64,000 nucleotides of DNA from Thalassospira sp. TSL5-1. Lineage in GTDB: Bacteria; Pseudomonadota; Alphaproteobacteria; Rhodospirillales; Thalassospiraceae. The stretch's first letter is position 1; every line of letters begins with the position of its first letter. Positions 10,201 to 18,204 of the stretch are shown here, one piece after another. The notes under the pieces are model-generated. The model saw nothing but the letters and a program-made list of their open reading frames with translations. It made no database searches and was not told the DNA's origin. The position numbers and the translations under genes are program-made. The DNA lies in the NCBI RefSeq assembly GCF_001907695.1, contig NZ_KV880640.1:62001-126000 (forward strand), given 5' to 3'.

Positions 10201-10297
10201 TCATCCTTCAGCTCTCAATTTGCAGTTGAGGACCATGCTCGACGAGAATGGCTACTGGCTTGATACCGGTATTCTCAACATTCCGAACATCAACTAA
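7223..10297 (+). CDS. srfB: SrfB-family protein, Hsp70/actin-like ATPase fold
   Basis: Large cytoplasmic protein (1024 residues) matching the SrfB 'virulence factor' family known from Salmonella srfABC; its biochemical role is not established. Three spaced motifs of the actin/Hsp70 ATPase superfamily are visible: phosphate-1 DVGNSRTCG at residues 267-275, phosphate-2 DIGGGTSDL at 593-601, and an adenosine-type LVLSGRPSALP near 789-799. This supports ATP binding and a chaperone-like or filament-like mechanism. The ATG at 7223 directly follows an in-frame GTG; the first residues (VSIVPDGPLQFLDIPL) fit the family N-terminus although the ribosome site is weak. It is the first gene of a ten-gene operon, 18 bases ahead of srfC. 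Confidence 0.82.
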   Translation: MVLYTKFKNTVSIVPDGPLQFLDIPLNLNVLPRKVQSEFWEYFNDDSQRYILKALLQDKETGDYLDRQIHEQATDPRNGKKIVPIYSVNVEKALEPFLDKWVPAPFLRTEPSGNDVVQPMLKGLSNWSRMRLVALPESDVDGNTHVLTIAFDPKLENPRDDGITPAITRADVIDCAEMALASEVAQYAWFVGEEWIDQWLQELFVSFLKSKNPNRKVCLDHRDYKVEYIARYITLIDVLAATEAVPRVRLINTAQGTSPVEVDLVLDVGNSRTCGMLIERNEQGGPSLGNSYVLELRDLTQPEQRYTEPFSSNVCFAKCKFGDPEDLSYGSQRETDPFEWPSLVRVGPEAERLAASSRQEEGLTSMSSPKRYLWDEQSWRQQWRFCPDPEHPDNIEEPVNTGAFALCINDRGTPIDRVEDRVLQRKPITRGQSEFPVTSPHFSRSSLMMFMLSEVLLQALVNINSPAQRASRLNPDIPRRLRRLIITVPAAMPIAERNIFKRWATYAVSTLWKALGWSDKLEELAATSNGAIDFREPPTVVVDWDEATSTQIVFLYNELAEKFTGDVTQYFNLRGKMRQGYQGEKTLRVASIDIGGGTSDLIITTYECKDHRGPIHRLEPHIDFREGFNIAGDDVLKKVIERHFIVPLGQRLREAGISHPADFLTIAVGRDVADQSESYRRKRRQFVNQVAVSFGLHILKLSEDCDLRQGDAIKTVSYAEVFREQQVPGADAVEFIDENARRAGAKGFTIRDFSFDVDLADVFATITSAISPVIMDLCEIIGCFDCDLLVLSGRPSALPAVQATVLNFAPVAPDRIYPLSQYRIGKWYPYWSSGGRIRDPKTAVSVGAMLCLLSNGHLSNFNMRTSNLKPRSTARFIGLLDQNGKIANDTLLFEGMDLEKDRDEEKSAMIDYLGPTRIGFRQLPLERWTATPFFALSYSDQTSSEDLADKLPFRVEISYTREPEDNDGGLQHELPDEGVFRVESIETSAGDMVHPSALNLQLRTMLDENGYWLDTGILNIPNIN

Positions 10298-10315
10298 GCA
10301 AAGAGCGATCCGAGT

Positions 10316-13051
10316 ATGCAGACCGAAAACAAGCAACTTAAGCATGATTGCGAGATCGTTCGAGACGCTGTATCGCATGCGCTTTCATGGGTCGAAAATA
10401 CGACGAACGAAAGTGCTGCCAATAATGCAGGGTTGATCAAGGAATTACGCAAGTCGATCGTCCATGTCAGCAAGTTGGCCAAAGCTGCAGACCGCAAAAT
10501 GTGCGTTGGGGTATATGGTGCGAGCCAGGCAGGGAAGTCCTATCTGATTTCAACATTGGCGCGGAATGCCGATAATCCGTTGTTGGCACGATATGGAAGC
10601 CATACGGTTGATTTTATTAAACATATCAACCCTGAAGGCGGAGGTGAATCTACGGGCCTGGTGACGCGTTTCACGATGGATCGGGCACCGCAGGCAAGTG
10701 ATGATTTTCCGATCAAAGCTGCTCTGCTGAGCGAGCTCGATATCGTAAAAATCTTGTCGAATTCATTTGTGCTCGACATTCGTCATGAAGATGAAATCGA
10801 CACGCGTGATTTTGAAGAAACCGTTTTGAATACCCTTTCGGAACTTGATGGCGCTCCTGCGGGTCAATCGCCGTTAAAGATCGAGGATGTTTATGATCTT
10901 GAGGAATATTGTAATCAAAAATTGATTAGAAGTCCGTATTTCCAGGCGCTTAAGCGGATTGGTTTTTGGGATCGCATGGCGGGATTGGTGCTGCGTTTGG
11001 GCAAAACTCATCGGGCGATCCTGTTTGCACTATTATGGCAGAATATGCCGATTTTTGATCGTATTTACGCGGTGTTGACCGACGCATTGGATCGCATTGG
11101 TCACGCAACAGAAATTTTCTGTGCCCCTGAGGCCCTGTTTCTCACCGAAGGGGAGGAATGGTCCCGGGATACGGCAAAAAGCATCATAAATGTTTCGGCT
11201 CTTGAAGGATTGGTCAATACTGGAGCTCCTGACGGCATTCGTGTTCGCACAGCATCAGGCCAAACAGTCGAGGTTTCGCGCGCGCAGCTTGGAGCGTTGA
11301 TCGCGGAACTGGTTATTTTCATGGAATATCAGCCCCATGATTTCTTTGACTATACCGATTTGCTGGATTTCCCTGGGGCTAGAACACGTAGTCCGAATAA
11401 GAATAACCCCGAGGAACTTGAGAAACCCGAAAAAGTTGCGGGGATCTATTTGCGGGGCAAGGTTGCTTATCTTTTTGATCGTTATTGCGATGAACAAGAA
11501 CTGACAAGCATGCTGCTATGTGTGGGGGATTCCAATCAGGAAGTTGCCGAAGTTCCGATTACCGTTGAAGATTGGATTTCCAAAGCCCACGGCAAAAGCC
11601 CTGACATGCGTGCTGGTCAGCAGACGTCACTTTTTTTCATTATGACAAAATTTGACACCGGATTTGTCAAGGCAGCGGGAAAAGGGACCGATAATTCGCG
11701 TTGGAAAACACGCATGGATTATTCGTTGATCAAGGCATTTGCCGAAAAATCGCCCAATACCCGCTGGGTTAATGAATGGACACCAGGTCAGCCGTTTAAC
11801 AATATTTTCTGGGTCCGGAACCCGTATTTTCTTCAGCAGGGGTTGTTTGACTATATCTCGACCGATCCCATTGTTGAAAGAGGTGTGAGAGACGACGAAA
11901 AGACATTTGTTGCTGATATTTTTGATGGATATCTCAAATGTGAAGAAGTCAAAAAATATTTCAGGGACCCGGCCCGTGCCTTTAATGCTGCGATGGAGCC
12001 GAATGATGGTGGTGTGTCCTATTTGATTGAACATATCCGCCCCATCTGTAATCCGGACCTTAAACGTAACCAGATCCGGCAAAATATTGAACATGCCATA
12101 TCGCAACTGCTTAATATTCTGGGGCCCTATTATGTTGATAGTGATCTTGCGGTTTTAGCCAAGAAAAAAACGGCAGAAGCAGTACAGGTCCTGCGGTCAT
12201 TGGCGGTTGTGCTGAAACGGCAGAAAATGGGCGAGTTTCTTAATGCGATCCGGTTTTCCGAGGAAGAATCCTATGAGGTTTTTCTCGGGAGCGAACACAT
12301 GGCGACAAGTGTGATTACCGGGACAGCAAAACAGCAGGATGAGGCAACAGCCAACGTCCATGTTTTTACCGGCGGCGATGACATTGATGAAATGCTTGGT
12401 TTGGGGAATTTTAACGATGACGATACCGAGGCGGCCGCAGATGAAGGTGATGCCAGGCAGACCAGTTTAAAGCAGCCGCAGGATCTTGCCGCGAAGTTTG
12501 TGGTTGATTTGGAAGCAGCCTGGACCAACAAAATGTTTGAGTTGGCCGACAATGCGAATGCCTTGCATTATTTTGGCCTGGACGCGGAAACAGTACGGAC
12601 GATTGCGCGCGAATTTATGAAGGCGGCCCACGGCCGCGGACTTTTCGTCGAACTGGCGGAACTGGTTCGTGACGCCCAGCAACATAAAACGGAACAGCAG
12701 GAAAGCTATCGCTGGAAACAGGTCGCACCGGTATGCGGGATGTTTAATGAATATATTGCGACCCTTGGCTATGGCGGTGTGTTTGCGGGCGAGGGCAGTG
12801 TCATTCGCGATTTGGGAGATCGGGAAGTTCATATTTTCAAGCCGATGCAGCGGATTGGTGCCGAGATACTGCCTGAAAAATTCACGGATTCCTATCGGAC
12901 ACGTTTTGTCGACTGGAGCCAGGCTGTGCAAGCGACTATTCGCGACAACGCCAGAATTGACGCCGGCATAGCGGGAGACAGCGAAGATAATGAGCGTCTG
13001 GGGCGTGTCATCGTGCAAATGAAATCCTGCAGCAAAGGTATGGCGGTATAA
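10316..13051 (+). CDS. srfC: SrfC-family large P-loop GTPase (dynamin-like)
   Basis: Probable partner of SrfB. Residues 65-75 form a Walker A loop (GVYGASQAGKS). A DxPG switch follows near 348 (LLDFPGART), and a TKxD-type guanine-specificity motif near 440 (FIMTKFD), so GTP rather than ATP is the likely nucleotide. The remaining 450 residues are mainly charged helix, as in large dynamin-like or septin-like GTPases that act at membranes, and include an acidic stretch near 690-720. At 911 residues it is in the usual SrfC size range. It starts 18 bases after srfB and stops 3 bases before the next gene. Function is unknown beyond nucleotide binding. Confidence 0.8.
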   Translation: MQTENKQLKHDCEIVRDAVSHALSWVENTTNESAANNAGLIKELRKSIVHVSKLAKAADRKMCVGVYGASQAGKSYLISTLARNADNPLLARYGSHTVDFIKHINPEGGGESTGLVTRFTMDRAPQASDDFPIKAALLSELDIVKILSNSFVLDIRHEDEIDTRDFEETVLNTLSELDGAPAGQSPLKIEDVYDLEEYCNQKLIRSPYFQALKRIGFWDRMAGLVLRLGKTHRAILFALLWQNMPIFDRIYAVLTDALDRIGHATEIFCAPEALFLTEGEEWSRDTAKSIINVSALEGLVNTGAPDGIRVRTASGQTVEVSRAQLGALIAELVIFMEYQPHDFFDYTDLLDFPGARTRSPNKNNPEELEKPEKVAGIYLRGKVAYLFDRYCDEQELTSMLLCVGDSNQEVAEVPITVEDWISKAHGKSPDMRAGQQTSLFFIMTKFDTGFVKAAGKGTDNSRWKTRMDYSLIKAFAEKSPNTRWVNEWTPGQPFNNIFWVRNPYFLQQGLFDYISTDPIVERGVRDDEKTFVADIFDGYLKCEEVKKYFRDPARAFNAAMEPNDGGVSYLIEHIRPICNPDLKRNQIRQNIEHAISQLLNILGPYYVDSDLAVLAKKKTAEAVQVLRSLAVVLKRQKMGEFLNAIRFSEEESYEVFLGSEHMATSVITGTAKQQDEATANVHVFTGGDDIDEMLGLGNFNDDDTEAAADEGDARQTSLKQPQDLAAKFVVDLEAAWTNKMFELADNANALHYFGLDAETVRTIAREFMKAAHGRGLFVELAELVRDAQQHKTEQQESYRWKQVAPVCGMFNEYIATLGYGGVFAGEGSVIRDLGDREVHIFKPMQRIGAEILPEKFTDSYRTRFVDWSQAVQATIRDNARIDAGIAGDSEDNERLGRVIVQMKSCSKGMAV

Positions 13052-13054
13052 ATC

Positions 13055-14059
13055 ATGGCAGATATGAAACTTTCCGCTGTCCCGAAGAAAGGGGTTCAGG
13101 GTGTTGTTGTTGTGACAGTCCGTAACTGTTCGCTTGATGCCCGGGGTGGTCTGAAAATGGCCCTTGAGCATCCCGGACATGCTGAACCCTTCCTGGGGGC
13201 AGGAGGTTGGCAGACAGTTGAAGCAATTCACGATATCGATAATGTCAAACAGGACGATACCGGCTTGGTCTTTGAATTGGGACCACAGATAGTACAGCAT
13301 ATGTCTACGGGTGGATATCGTCTCAGATTGTCATCGGTTTCTTCCTCGGAAAGCTGTGTTGGTGTTCTCGCGTGGCAACGGATCCCGATTTATCGCCCGA
13401 AGAATGATGTGGCGGGCGCATTGGACAAGAGCACGAGGGACAAAAAGGAATTAGCAAAGCCGCCAATCATCGATACGACTGGCAAAGACAAGGGAACTGA
13501 TTCTGTTGGTGGCAAAAGTGCTGGCGAAGATTCCATCTCCGAGACTGCTTCTCCGCCTTTAGACATTCAAAAACCGCGTACTGCCAGAATTTTAATTCTG
13601 AGCCTGATTATGCTGCTGGTTCTTGCGGGGGGAGCTGGTGCGGGATGGTATTTCCTGACGGGCGGTGATGCGCCGGGCCACCAGGACATTAACAGCCAGA
13701 TCGCTGCATTTTTGGCGACCAATCCATCGCCCGAGACGGTCTATGCGAAAGGCCTGGATTACCTTGGTGATGGTGAAACCGGTGCGGCCATGAGCCTGTT
13801 TCGCCGTGCGGGAGAGCAGGGGATCGGAAAAGCCTATTTGTCGCTTGCAGGAATTTATGACCCGACGGTCGAAACAACCTATCCCGCGCTCAGCAAGGAT
13901 GGGGGAAAGGCTTATTCCTACTACGTCAAGGCCAAGCAATTTGAACCGCAAGATACTGCCGTAGCAGTTGAACGCCTGAAAACCTGGGCTCATGAAAAGG
14001 CCGCGTCAGGCGACGAAAAAGCACAGCAGTTAAGCCAGATGATGGCAATTGGGAACTGA
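13055..14059 (+). CDS. Single-span membrane protein with C-terminal Sel1/TPR-like repeats
   Basis: I do not recognise a named family. Residues 1-115 look like a beta-rich cytoplasmic domain. A low-complexity, charged linker (about 118-172) leads to one transmembrane helix at about 177-198. The last 130 residues have a Sel1/TPR-like rhythm (GLDYLGDGETGAAMSLFRRA, YLSLAGIYDP, KAYSYYVKAK) and would lie in the periplasm. Sitting between SrfC and an exported vWA protein, it is well placed to link the cytoplasmic nucleotide-binding pair to the periplasmic components. The start is three bases after the srfC stop, which implies coupling. Confidence 0.72.
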   Translation: MADMKLSAVPKKGVQGVVVVTVRNCSLDARGGLKMALEHPGHAEPFLGAGGWQTVEAIHDIDNVKQDDTGLVFELGPQIVQHMSTGGYRLRLSSVSSSESCVGVLAWQRIPIYRPKNDVAGALDKSTRDKKELAKPPIIDTTGKDKGTDSVGGKSAGEDSISETASPPLDIQKPRTARILILSLIMLLVLAGGAGAGWYFLTGGDAPGHQDINSQIAAFLATNPSPETVYAKGLDYLGDGETGAAMSLFRRAGEQGIGKAYLSLAGIYDPTVETTYPALSKDGGKAYSYYVKAKQFEPQDTAVAVERLKTWAHEKAASGDEKAQQLSQMMAIGN

Positions 14060-14072
14060 ACGGGGAATGGGT

Positions 14073-16226
14073 ATGAAAAGCCGGTTGTTTACATCGCATT
14101 TTTCCAGGGCTGCTCGCACATTTTGCTGTGTGACAATCCTTGGGTTCCTGATTGCAGGGGGGTATGTTGGTGCAGCGAAAGCGATAGAGGCCCTGAAGGT
14201 TCCTGAAGCGCCAGAGCTTTATCGTCGGGTCCTGATTTTGCCAGAGGCAAAAATTCAGGAGCAGCCGGGCGATGAGCATGCGGAAGATTTCAGCACGCTG
14301 CCTGTGTTTTCTGTGCGTTATATTTATGGCGAGAAACAGATTGACGGCGAAGGCTGGATCCAAATCGGCAAGGAACCTGTTGGCGGCGGAGATGGCTGGC
14401 TTAAGTCCCGTTTTACCGAGGCTTGGAAAAGCATGCTGGTGATGCAATTTGCCCCTCGGGGCCAGCGTAAGCGGGTGTTGTTTTTTAATGATAAAGAAGG
14501 TCTGGAGCAAAGCATTGCCGCTGAGACCCCGCAGGAGCGGTTTGATGCACTTTACGCAGATATTGCAGATGGCCGCCCTGATCGCGAATTGCTGGCGGCA
14601 ATGGAACCGCAAGCAGCAATTGATGCATCTTCACAGCCATATTTGATGCCGATCCTGGATTGGGCACCGGGCGAATATGATAATGGCAGTGAAATTACGA
14701 TGGTTCAGGTTGCCGGCCTGAATGCACAGGCCGCAGAAGGCGCAGTCGGGAATGACGCGGGAAATGGTAGCACAGGAGAACCTGCTGTTGGTGCAGATGC
14801 GCCTCCCCTGCCGGGGGCCGACGATGGGCCTTCAGGTGATCTTAGTGATTTTAAGATGGGGATCGTTTTTGTCATTGATACCACCCAGTCTATGGGCCCT
14901 TACATTGAGCGCACTTACGATGCCGTCAATGCTGTTTACGATCAGCTTGCCCAGGACGGGACGATTGAAAAGGCTTCGTTCGGGATCATCGGTTATCGTG
15001 ATGACGTTTCCTATGACAATAAAATTGGATACGTGACCAAAGTCTTTCAGAAACTTGATCCACAGGCACCGCGCGAAGCGGTTTTGGAAAATATTCGCAA
15101 GGTCAAGGCCGCCAAGGTGTCCACCGAGGGATGGAATGAGGATGCGGTAGCCGGGCTTTATGATGCAATCAACAATATGGATTGGGAACCATATGCCGGT
15201 CGGCTGATTGTGCTTATTAGTGACGCTGGCGCGCGCGTTGGTACTGATCCGCATGCGGCACATCGTAATATGGCGATGGATAATATTCGTGAAATGGCCG
15301 CGGCAAAAAGCATCGCGATCTTTCCGATGCATTTGCGCACCGATAAGGCGGAAAGTGCTGGAAATTTGCCGTTGGCTGAAAGCCAATACCGTAATCTCGG
15401 GACGACGGGCGATATTAATGTGAATAAATATGTCGGTGTTGACCGCGGTGCATTAAATACTTTTTCCAGTTTTGTTGGCGATTTTGCTAATCAGGTCCGG
15501 GTTAGTCTTCGGCAGGCGAACCGTGGCCAAACAGTTACACCCGATCAACTTGACGATCTGTTGGATCAGCAGGATCCGTTCATGGATGCCTTTGGCGATG
15601 CCCCGGAACCACCTGAACAGGCAGATCAGCCAGCGGAACAGCCAGAAGACGCCCCGCAGACCGACATGGGGCGTATGGCGGTGAACGAAATTTTCCGTGC
15701 GCAGATTGAATATATCGGCGCGCGTGATGGCGAACAGTTGCCTCCATTTTACCGGGCTTGGACATCGGATCGCAATTTGCCAAATCCGCAACTGGCGGCA
15801 CTTAGTGTGAATGTTTTCCTGAGCCGTAATCAACTGAATAGTCTGGCACAAAGTCTGCGGGAAATTGTTGATCAGGCCCGTGCCGCCGAATTGGACCCCG
15901 GGAATTTTTTTGGTTTGTTGCAAAGCCTCTCGGCAACAACATCGAATGATCCGGGCCGGAATGGCGGCACGTTCGACAATATTGCTGAAAGCGGCTTGTT
16001 GCCAAGCTATCTAAGCCAGCTTCCCTATCGAAGCAAAGTGCTGCAATTGACACAGGAAGACTGGTTGAATTGGGGCATGACGGGCCAATTGGAATTTATC
16101 GACGAATTGGAACTGAAGCTGACGATGTATCAGCAAATGAACGACGATACAGATCGCTGGGTGAATTTCGGGAGCGAGGATTCAGGGCAGGCTGCATATC
16201 CTGTTCCGTTATACGCATTGCCGTAG
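14073..16226 (+). CDS. Exported von Willebrand factor A (vWA) protein, PpkA periplasmic-domain-like
   Basis: A secreted protein with a signal peptide over about residues 1-37 (ending near AAKA). A vWA domain follows, with a variant MIDAS metal site DTTQSMG at 269-275, the downstream IIGYRDD element and VLISDAGARVG near 380. The FVIDTTQSMGPYIERT stretch is the form I associate with the vWA part of the T6SS kinase PpkA, but no kinase domain is present here. A proline/glutamate-rich linker lies near 505-530. The frame opens at a TTG at 14049; GGGGA at 14062-14066 favours the ATG at 14073 (14067 is also possible). It is followed nine bases later by the ABC ATPase gene. Confidence 0.8.
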   Translation: MKSRLFTSHFSRAARTFCCVTILGFLIAGGYVGAAKAIEALKVPEAPELYRRVLILPEAKIQEQPGDEHAEDFSTLPVFSVRYIYGEKQIDGEGWIQIGKEPVGGGDGWLKSRFTEAWKSMLVMQFAPRGQRKRVLFFNDKEGLEQSIAAETPQERFDALYADIADGRPDRELLAAMEPQAAIDASSQPYLMPILDWAPGEYDNGSEITMVQVAGLNAQAAEGAVGNDAGNGSTGEPAVGADAPPLPGADDGPSGDLSDFKMGIVFVIDTTQSMGPYIERTYDAVNAVYDQLAQDGTIEKASFGIIGYRDDVSYDNKIGYVTKVFQKLDPQAPREAVLENIRKVKAAKVSTEGWNEDAVAGLYDAINNMDWEPYAGRLIVLISDAGARVGTDPHAAHRNMAMDNIREMAAAKSIAIFPMHLRTDKAESAGNLPLAESQYRNLGTTGDINVNKYVGVDRGALNTFSSFVGDFANQVRVSLRQANRGQTVTPDQLDDLLDQQDPFMDAFGDAPEPPEQADQPAEQPEDAPQTDMGRMAVNEIFRAQIEYIGARDGEQLPPFYRAWTSDRNLPNPQLAALSVNVFLSRNQLNSLAQSLREIVDQARAAELDPGNFFGLLQSLSATTSNDPGRNGGTFDNIAESGLLPSYLSQLPYRSKVLQLTQEDWLNWGMTGQLEFIDELELKLTMYQQMNDDTDRWVNFGSEDSGQAAYPVPLYALP

Positions 16227-16235
16227 GACGGAACG

Positions 16236-16979
16236 ATGGAGAGTGTTTATCAAATCAGAAACCTGATATTTCGTCGAAAGAGTGTCGAAAGTGAGTTTCT
16301 GCTGAACATTGACCAACTTGATGTTGGTCGGGGGGAACTGGTTGCATTTGTCGGGGCGAGTGGCTGCGGCAAAAGCACCCTGGTTGACATTCTGGCATTT
16401 TTGCTTGGGCATCACCATGCGGATCAATTCCGTTTCTCACCGGAAGGCAGGGGCACGGTTGCCGACCTTTCACCGGGGCTTAGTCAGAAATCCGATTTTC
16501 TGGCGCAGTTAAGGCGTGATTATATTGGTTATGTCCCGCAGATCGGCGGATTGATCCCATCTTTGACGGCTTTGCAGAATATTGAACTGCCAAGTCGACT
16601 GACGCGACGATATGACCGCAGTTATATCGCTGAAATCGTGTCTACCCTGAAAATCGGTGGGTGTTGCGGCAAAAAGCCAGGACAGCTTTCGGTTGGCGAA
16701 CGCCAGCGTGTTGCCATTGCCCGTGCGGTTGCTCATAGGCCAGCCGTTATTATTGCGGATGAACCTACGGCCGCGCTTGATCCGCTTAATGCGGCGAATG
16801 TTATGCGTCTGTTTGTTGACCTCGTTCGGTCACAGGGAAAGACACTTGTTATGGTTTCCCATGATCGCGAGGGGATCCGGGATCTGGCTATGCGGGAAAT
16901 AGAATTGCAGCCTCATGCCCGTTCGGGACAGGTGGTCAGTACAATCGGGCATTCGTACCGGGAGGAAAACCTTGTTTAG
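16236..16979 (+). CDS. ABC transporter ATP-binding protein (LolD/MacB-type, TagT-like)
   Basis: ATPase subunit for the permease encoded next. Visible motifs are Walker A GASGCGKST, Q-loop PQIGG, signature LSVGERQRVAIARA and Walker B VIIADEPTAALD followed by the H-loop MVSHD. This pattern fits the LolD/FtsE/MacB branch, whose members do mechanical work on the envelope rather than pump small solutes. GGACGGA precedes the ATG. It overlaps the permease by eight bases. In type VI secretion clusters the matching gene is tagT; that assignment rests on the order of the neighbouring genes. Confidence 0.88.
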   Translation: MESVYQIRNLIFRRKSVESEFLLNIDQLDVGRGELVAFVGASGCGKSTLVDILAFLLGHHHADQFRFSPEGRGTVADLSPGLSQKSDFLAQLRRDYIGYVPQIGGLIPSLTALQNIELPSRLTRRYDRSYIAEIVSTLKIGGCCGKKPGQLSVGERQRVAIARAVAHRPAVIIADEPTAALDPLNAANVMRLFVDLVRSQGKTLVMVSHDREGIRDLAMREIELQPHARSGQVVSTIGHSYREENLV

Positions 16980-18204
16980 CTTTTCTTTTTACGGTTTGAG
17001 ACAGATTTCCGGTGTGGCGGTTCGGGACTATATACACGAGGCGCGACTTTCATGCTGTGCGATCCTTGGTTTGGCTGCGGTGTTGGCGCCGGTGCTGGTG
17101 CTTTATGGACTTAAGTTCGGGATCGTTTCAACGATGGTTGAGAACCTGAACCGGGACCCGCTGATCCGCGAAATAAAAATTCTGGGGCAGGGAGAATATT
17201 CGGAAAAGGACTTGGAAACCTATTCTCGCCTTCCTGGTGCATCTTTTCTGATCGCGAATACGAGGTTTCTTTCAGCGACGATGGATCTTGTTTCGGCCCA
17301 AAAGGCCAACCAGTTTGCTGTTCGTGCTGAAATGGTTCCTTCTGCCCAGGGCGACCCGTTATTGCCTGAATTGTATAGCGACGGGCCGGTAGGAAATAAT
17401 GTTTATATTTCTGCGCCACTGGCTGAGCAGCTTGGTGTTCAGCCCGGCGACCATGTGACAGGCAAGATTGTAAGGGTTGTAAACAAAACCCGGGAGGCCG
17501 TTCGTCTCGATCTTGTTGTTCAGGGCATATTGCCGCTGACAAGTACTCAGCGGAAGCTCCTGCTGGTGCCGCTGGATTTGTTGTTGGCTGCCGAGGATTA
17601 TCGCGAGGGTTTTGCTGTTCCTGCCCGGAACTGGGAGGGTTTGGCAAGGGATGGATTTGTGCGTTCTTTCGCCAGTTTTCGCCTGTTTGCCGCAACGCTT
17701 GATGATGTCGAAGGTTTGCGGGCCGAAATGGAAGCGCGCGGGATCGAGACCAAAACCCAGCTTGATCGCATCGAAATGGTTCGTACCTTTGACCGTAACC
17801 TGACGGCATTGTTTTTGATCATCAGTTCTCTGGCGTTGATTGGCTATGCCCTGGCGATGATCGTAAGCGTTATTGCGTCTGTTGCAAGAAAACAAAAGGA
17901 TATCAGTATCTTAAAGCTGTTGGGATTCTCTGATCTTGATGTGGCGATGTTGCCGATTTTGCAGTCTGTTTTGACGACAGCAGGCGGAAGTGTGTTGGCA
18001 ATCCTGCTTTATATGCTGACCTCAGAAATTATTAATCGCAATTTCGCTGCGGGTTTGCGGTCTGGCGAGGTGTTGTGCCTGCTATTGCCACAACATTACC
18101 TGATTGCCGTTGTCGCGTCTGTTTGCCTTGGAGGGCTGGTTTCGGTCGTTGGCGGGTTTAGGGCTGCATCCGTAATGCCTGCAGAGGGAGTGCGCAATGA
18201 TTAG
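16972..18204 (+). CDS. FtsX/LolE-type ABC permease (TagS-like)
   Basis: Integral membrane partner of the preceding ATPase. One helix lies near the N-terminus (about residues 25-50), followed by a large periplasmic loop of about 230 residues and three C-terminal helices, the classic MacB/LolCE layout, with ARKQKDISILKLLGFSD at the ATPase coupling site. The frame opens at an ATG at 16915, but a perfect GGGAGGA at 16960-16966 sits six bases ahead of TTG 16972, so the real start is the TTG, giving 410 residues and an eight-base overlap with the ATPase gene. Its stop overlaps the FGE-like gene by eight bases. Confidence 0.85.
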   Translation: MFSFSFYGLRQISGVAVRDYIHEARLSCCAILGLAAVLAPVLVLYGLKFGIVSTMVENLNRDPLIREIKILGQGEYSEKDLETYSRLPGASFLIANTRFLSATMDLVSAQKANQFAVRAEMVPSAQGDPLLPELYSDGPVGNNVYISAPLAEQLGVQPGDHVTGKIVRVVNKTREAVRLDLVVQGILPLTSTQRKLLLVPLDLLLAAEDYREGFAVPARNWEGLARDGFVRSFASFRLFAATLDDVEGLRAEMEARGIETKTQLDRIEMVRTFDRNLTALFLIISSLALIGYALAMIVSVIASVARKQKDISILKLLGFSDLDVAMLPILQSVLTTAGGSVLAILLYMLTSEIINRNFAAGLRSGEVLCLLLPQHYLIAVVASVCLGGLVSVVGGFRAASVMPAEGVRND

